The notes beneath the pieces are model-generated. The model was not told where the DNA came from. It did not search any database and saw only the letters and a program-made list of their open reading frames with translations. From JBAYNS01 sp041678625 (GTDB lineage: Bacteria > Patescibacteriota > Gracilibacteria > Peribacterales > Peribacteraceae), in the NCBI GenBank assembly GCA_041678625.1, contig JBAYNS010000027.1:1-11591 (forward strand): a DNA stretch of 11,591 bases, written 5' to 3'. Below, piece by piece: positions 11,564 to 11,591 of the stretch; position 1 is the stretch's first letter, and each line of letters starts with the position of its first letter. A program made the position numbers and the translations under genes.

Positions 11564-11591
11564 ATGAACGAGGCTGAACAATGCTGGATAA

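Noticed and set aside
11564..11591. ATG directly after the rlmE stop, possible start of a next gene
   Set aside because: Only nine codons are visible, with no promoter or binding site; it cannot be judged.

Overview
The window looks like a chromosomal stretch from a small-genome bacterium, most likely of the Candidate Phyla Radiation (Patescibacteria). This placement is an inference. It rests on short intergenic gaps, mixed strands, bacterial-type housekeeping enzymes (PheS, Gmk, PyrE, RsmG, RlmE), near-absence of Shine-Dalgarno sequences, and TGA used as an ordinary stop (the UDG, pheS and rlmE genes), which argues against lineages that recode TGA. The genus cannot be named from sequence alone.

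Layout. 1-951 (-) is the N-terminal part of an alpha-glucan phosphorylase, divergent from a phosphoglucomutase/phosphomannomutase (1077-2462). Together these would turn glucan into glucose-1-P and then glucose-6-P. A small acidic membrane-anchored protein (2503-2682) converges on a type I asparaginase-like protein with altered catalytic residues (2679-3677). Guanylate kinase follows (3758-4339, -). About 560 bases without a protein gene then hold a probable unassigned structured RNA (about 4452-4786) with its own extended -10 promoter and a strong terminator. Next come a small hypothetical gene (4909-5196, -), a DUF389 membrane protein (5262-5948, -) and tandem tRNA-Ala(GGC) and tRNA-Arg(GCG).

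The right half opens with a very unusual interrupted tRNA-like gene (6311-6434, +) followed by its own terminator. Then come a class II type PurE (AIR carboxylase), a family 4 uracil-DNA glycosylase, a membrane protein, pheS without pheT, a 71-residue hypothetical gene with a perfect consensus promoter, pyrE (-), rsmG with an in-frame palindromic, G-quadruplex-prone insertion, and rlmE. The last three make UMP precursors and modify rRNA.

Three genome-style signals recur. First, many start codons sit 6-8 nt after a -10 hexamer, which predicts leaderless mRNAs. Second, intergenic degenerate arrays have a 7-nt period, two of them arranged as inverted arrays. Third, there are strong RNA-level structures. 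The best candidates for something undescribed are the interrupted tRNA, the 4452-4786 RNA and the inverted heptad arrays.
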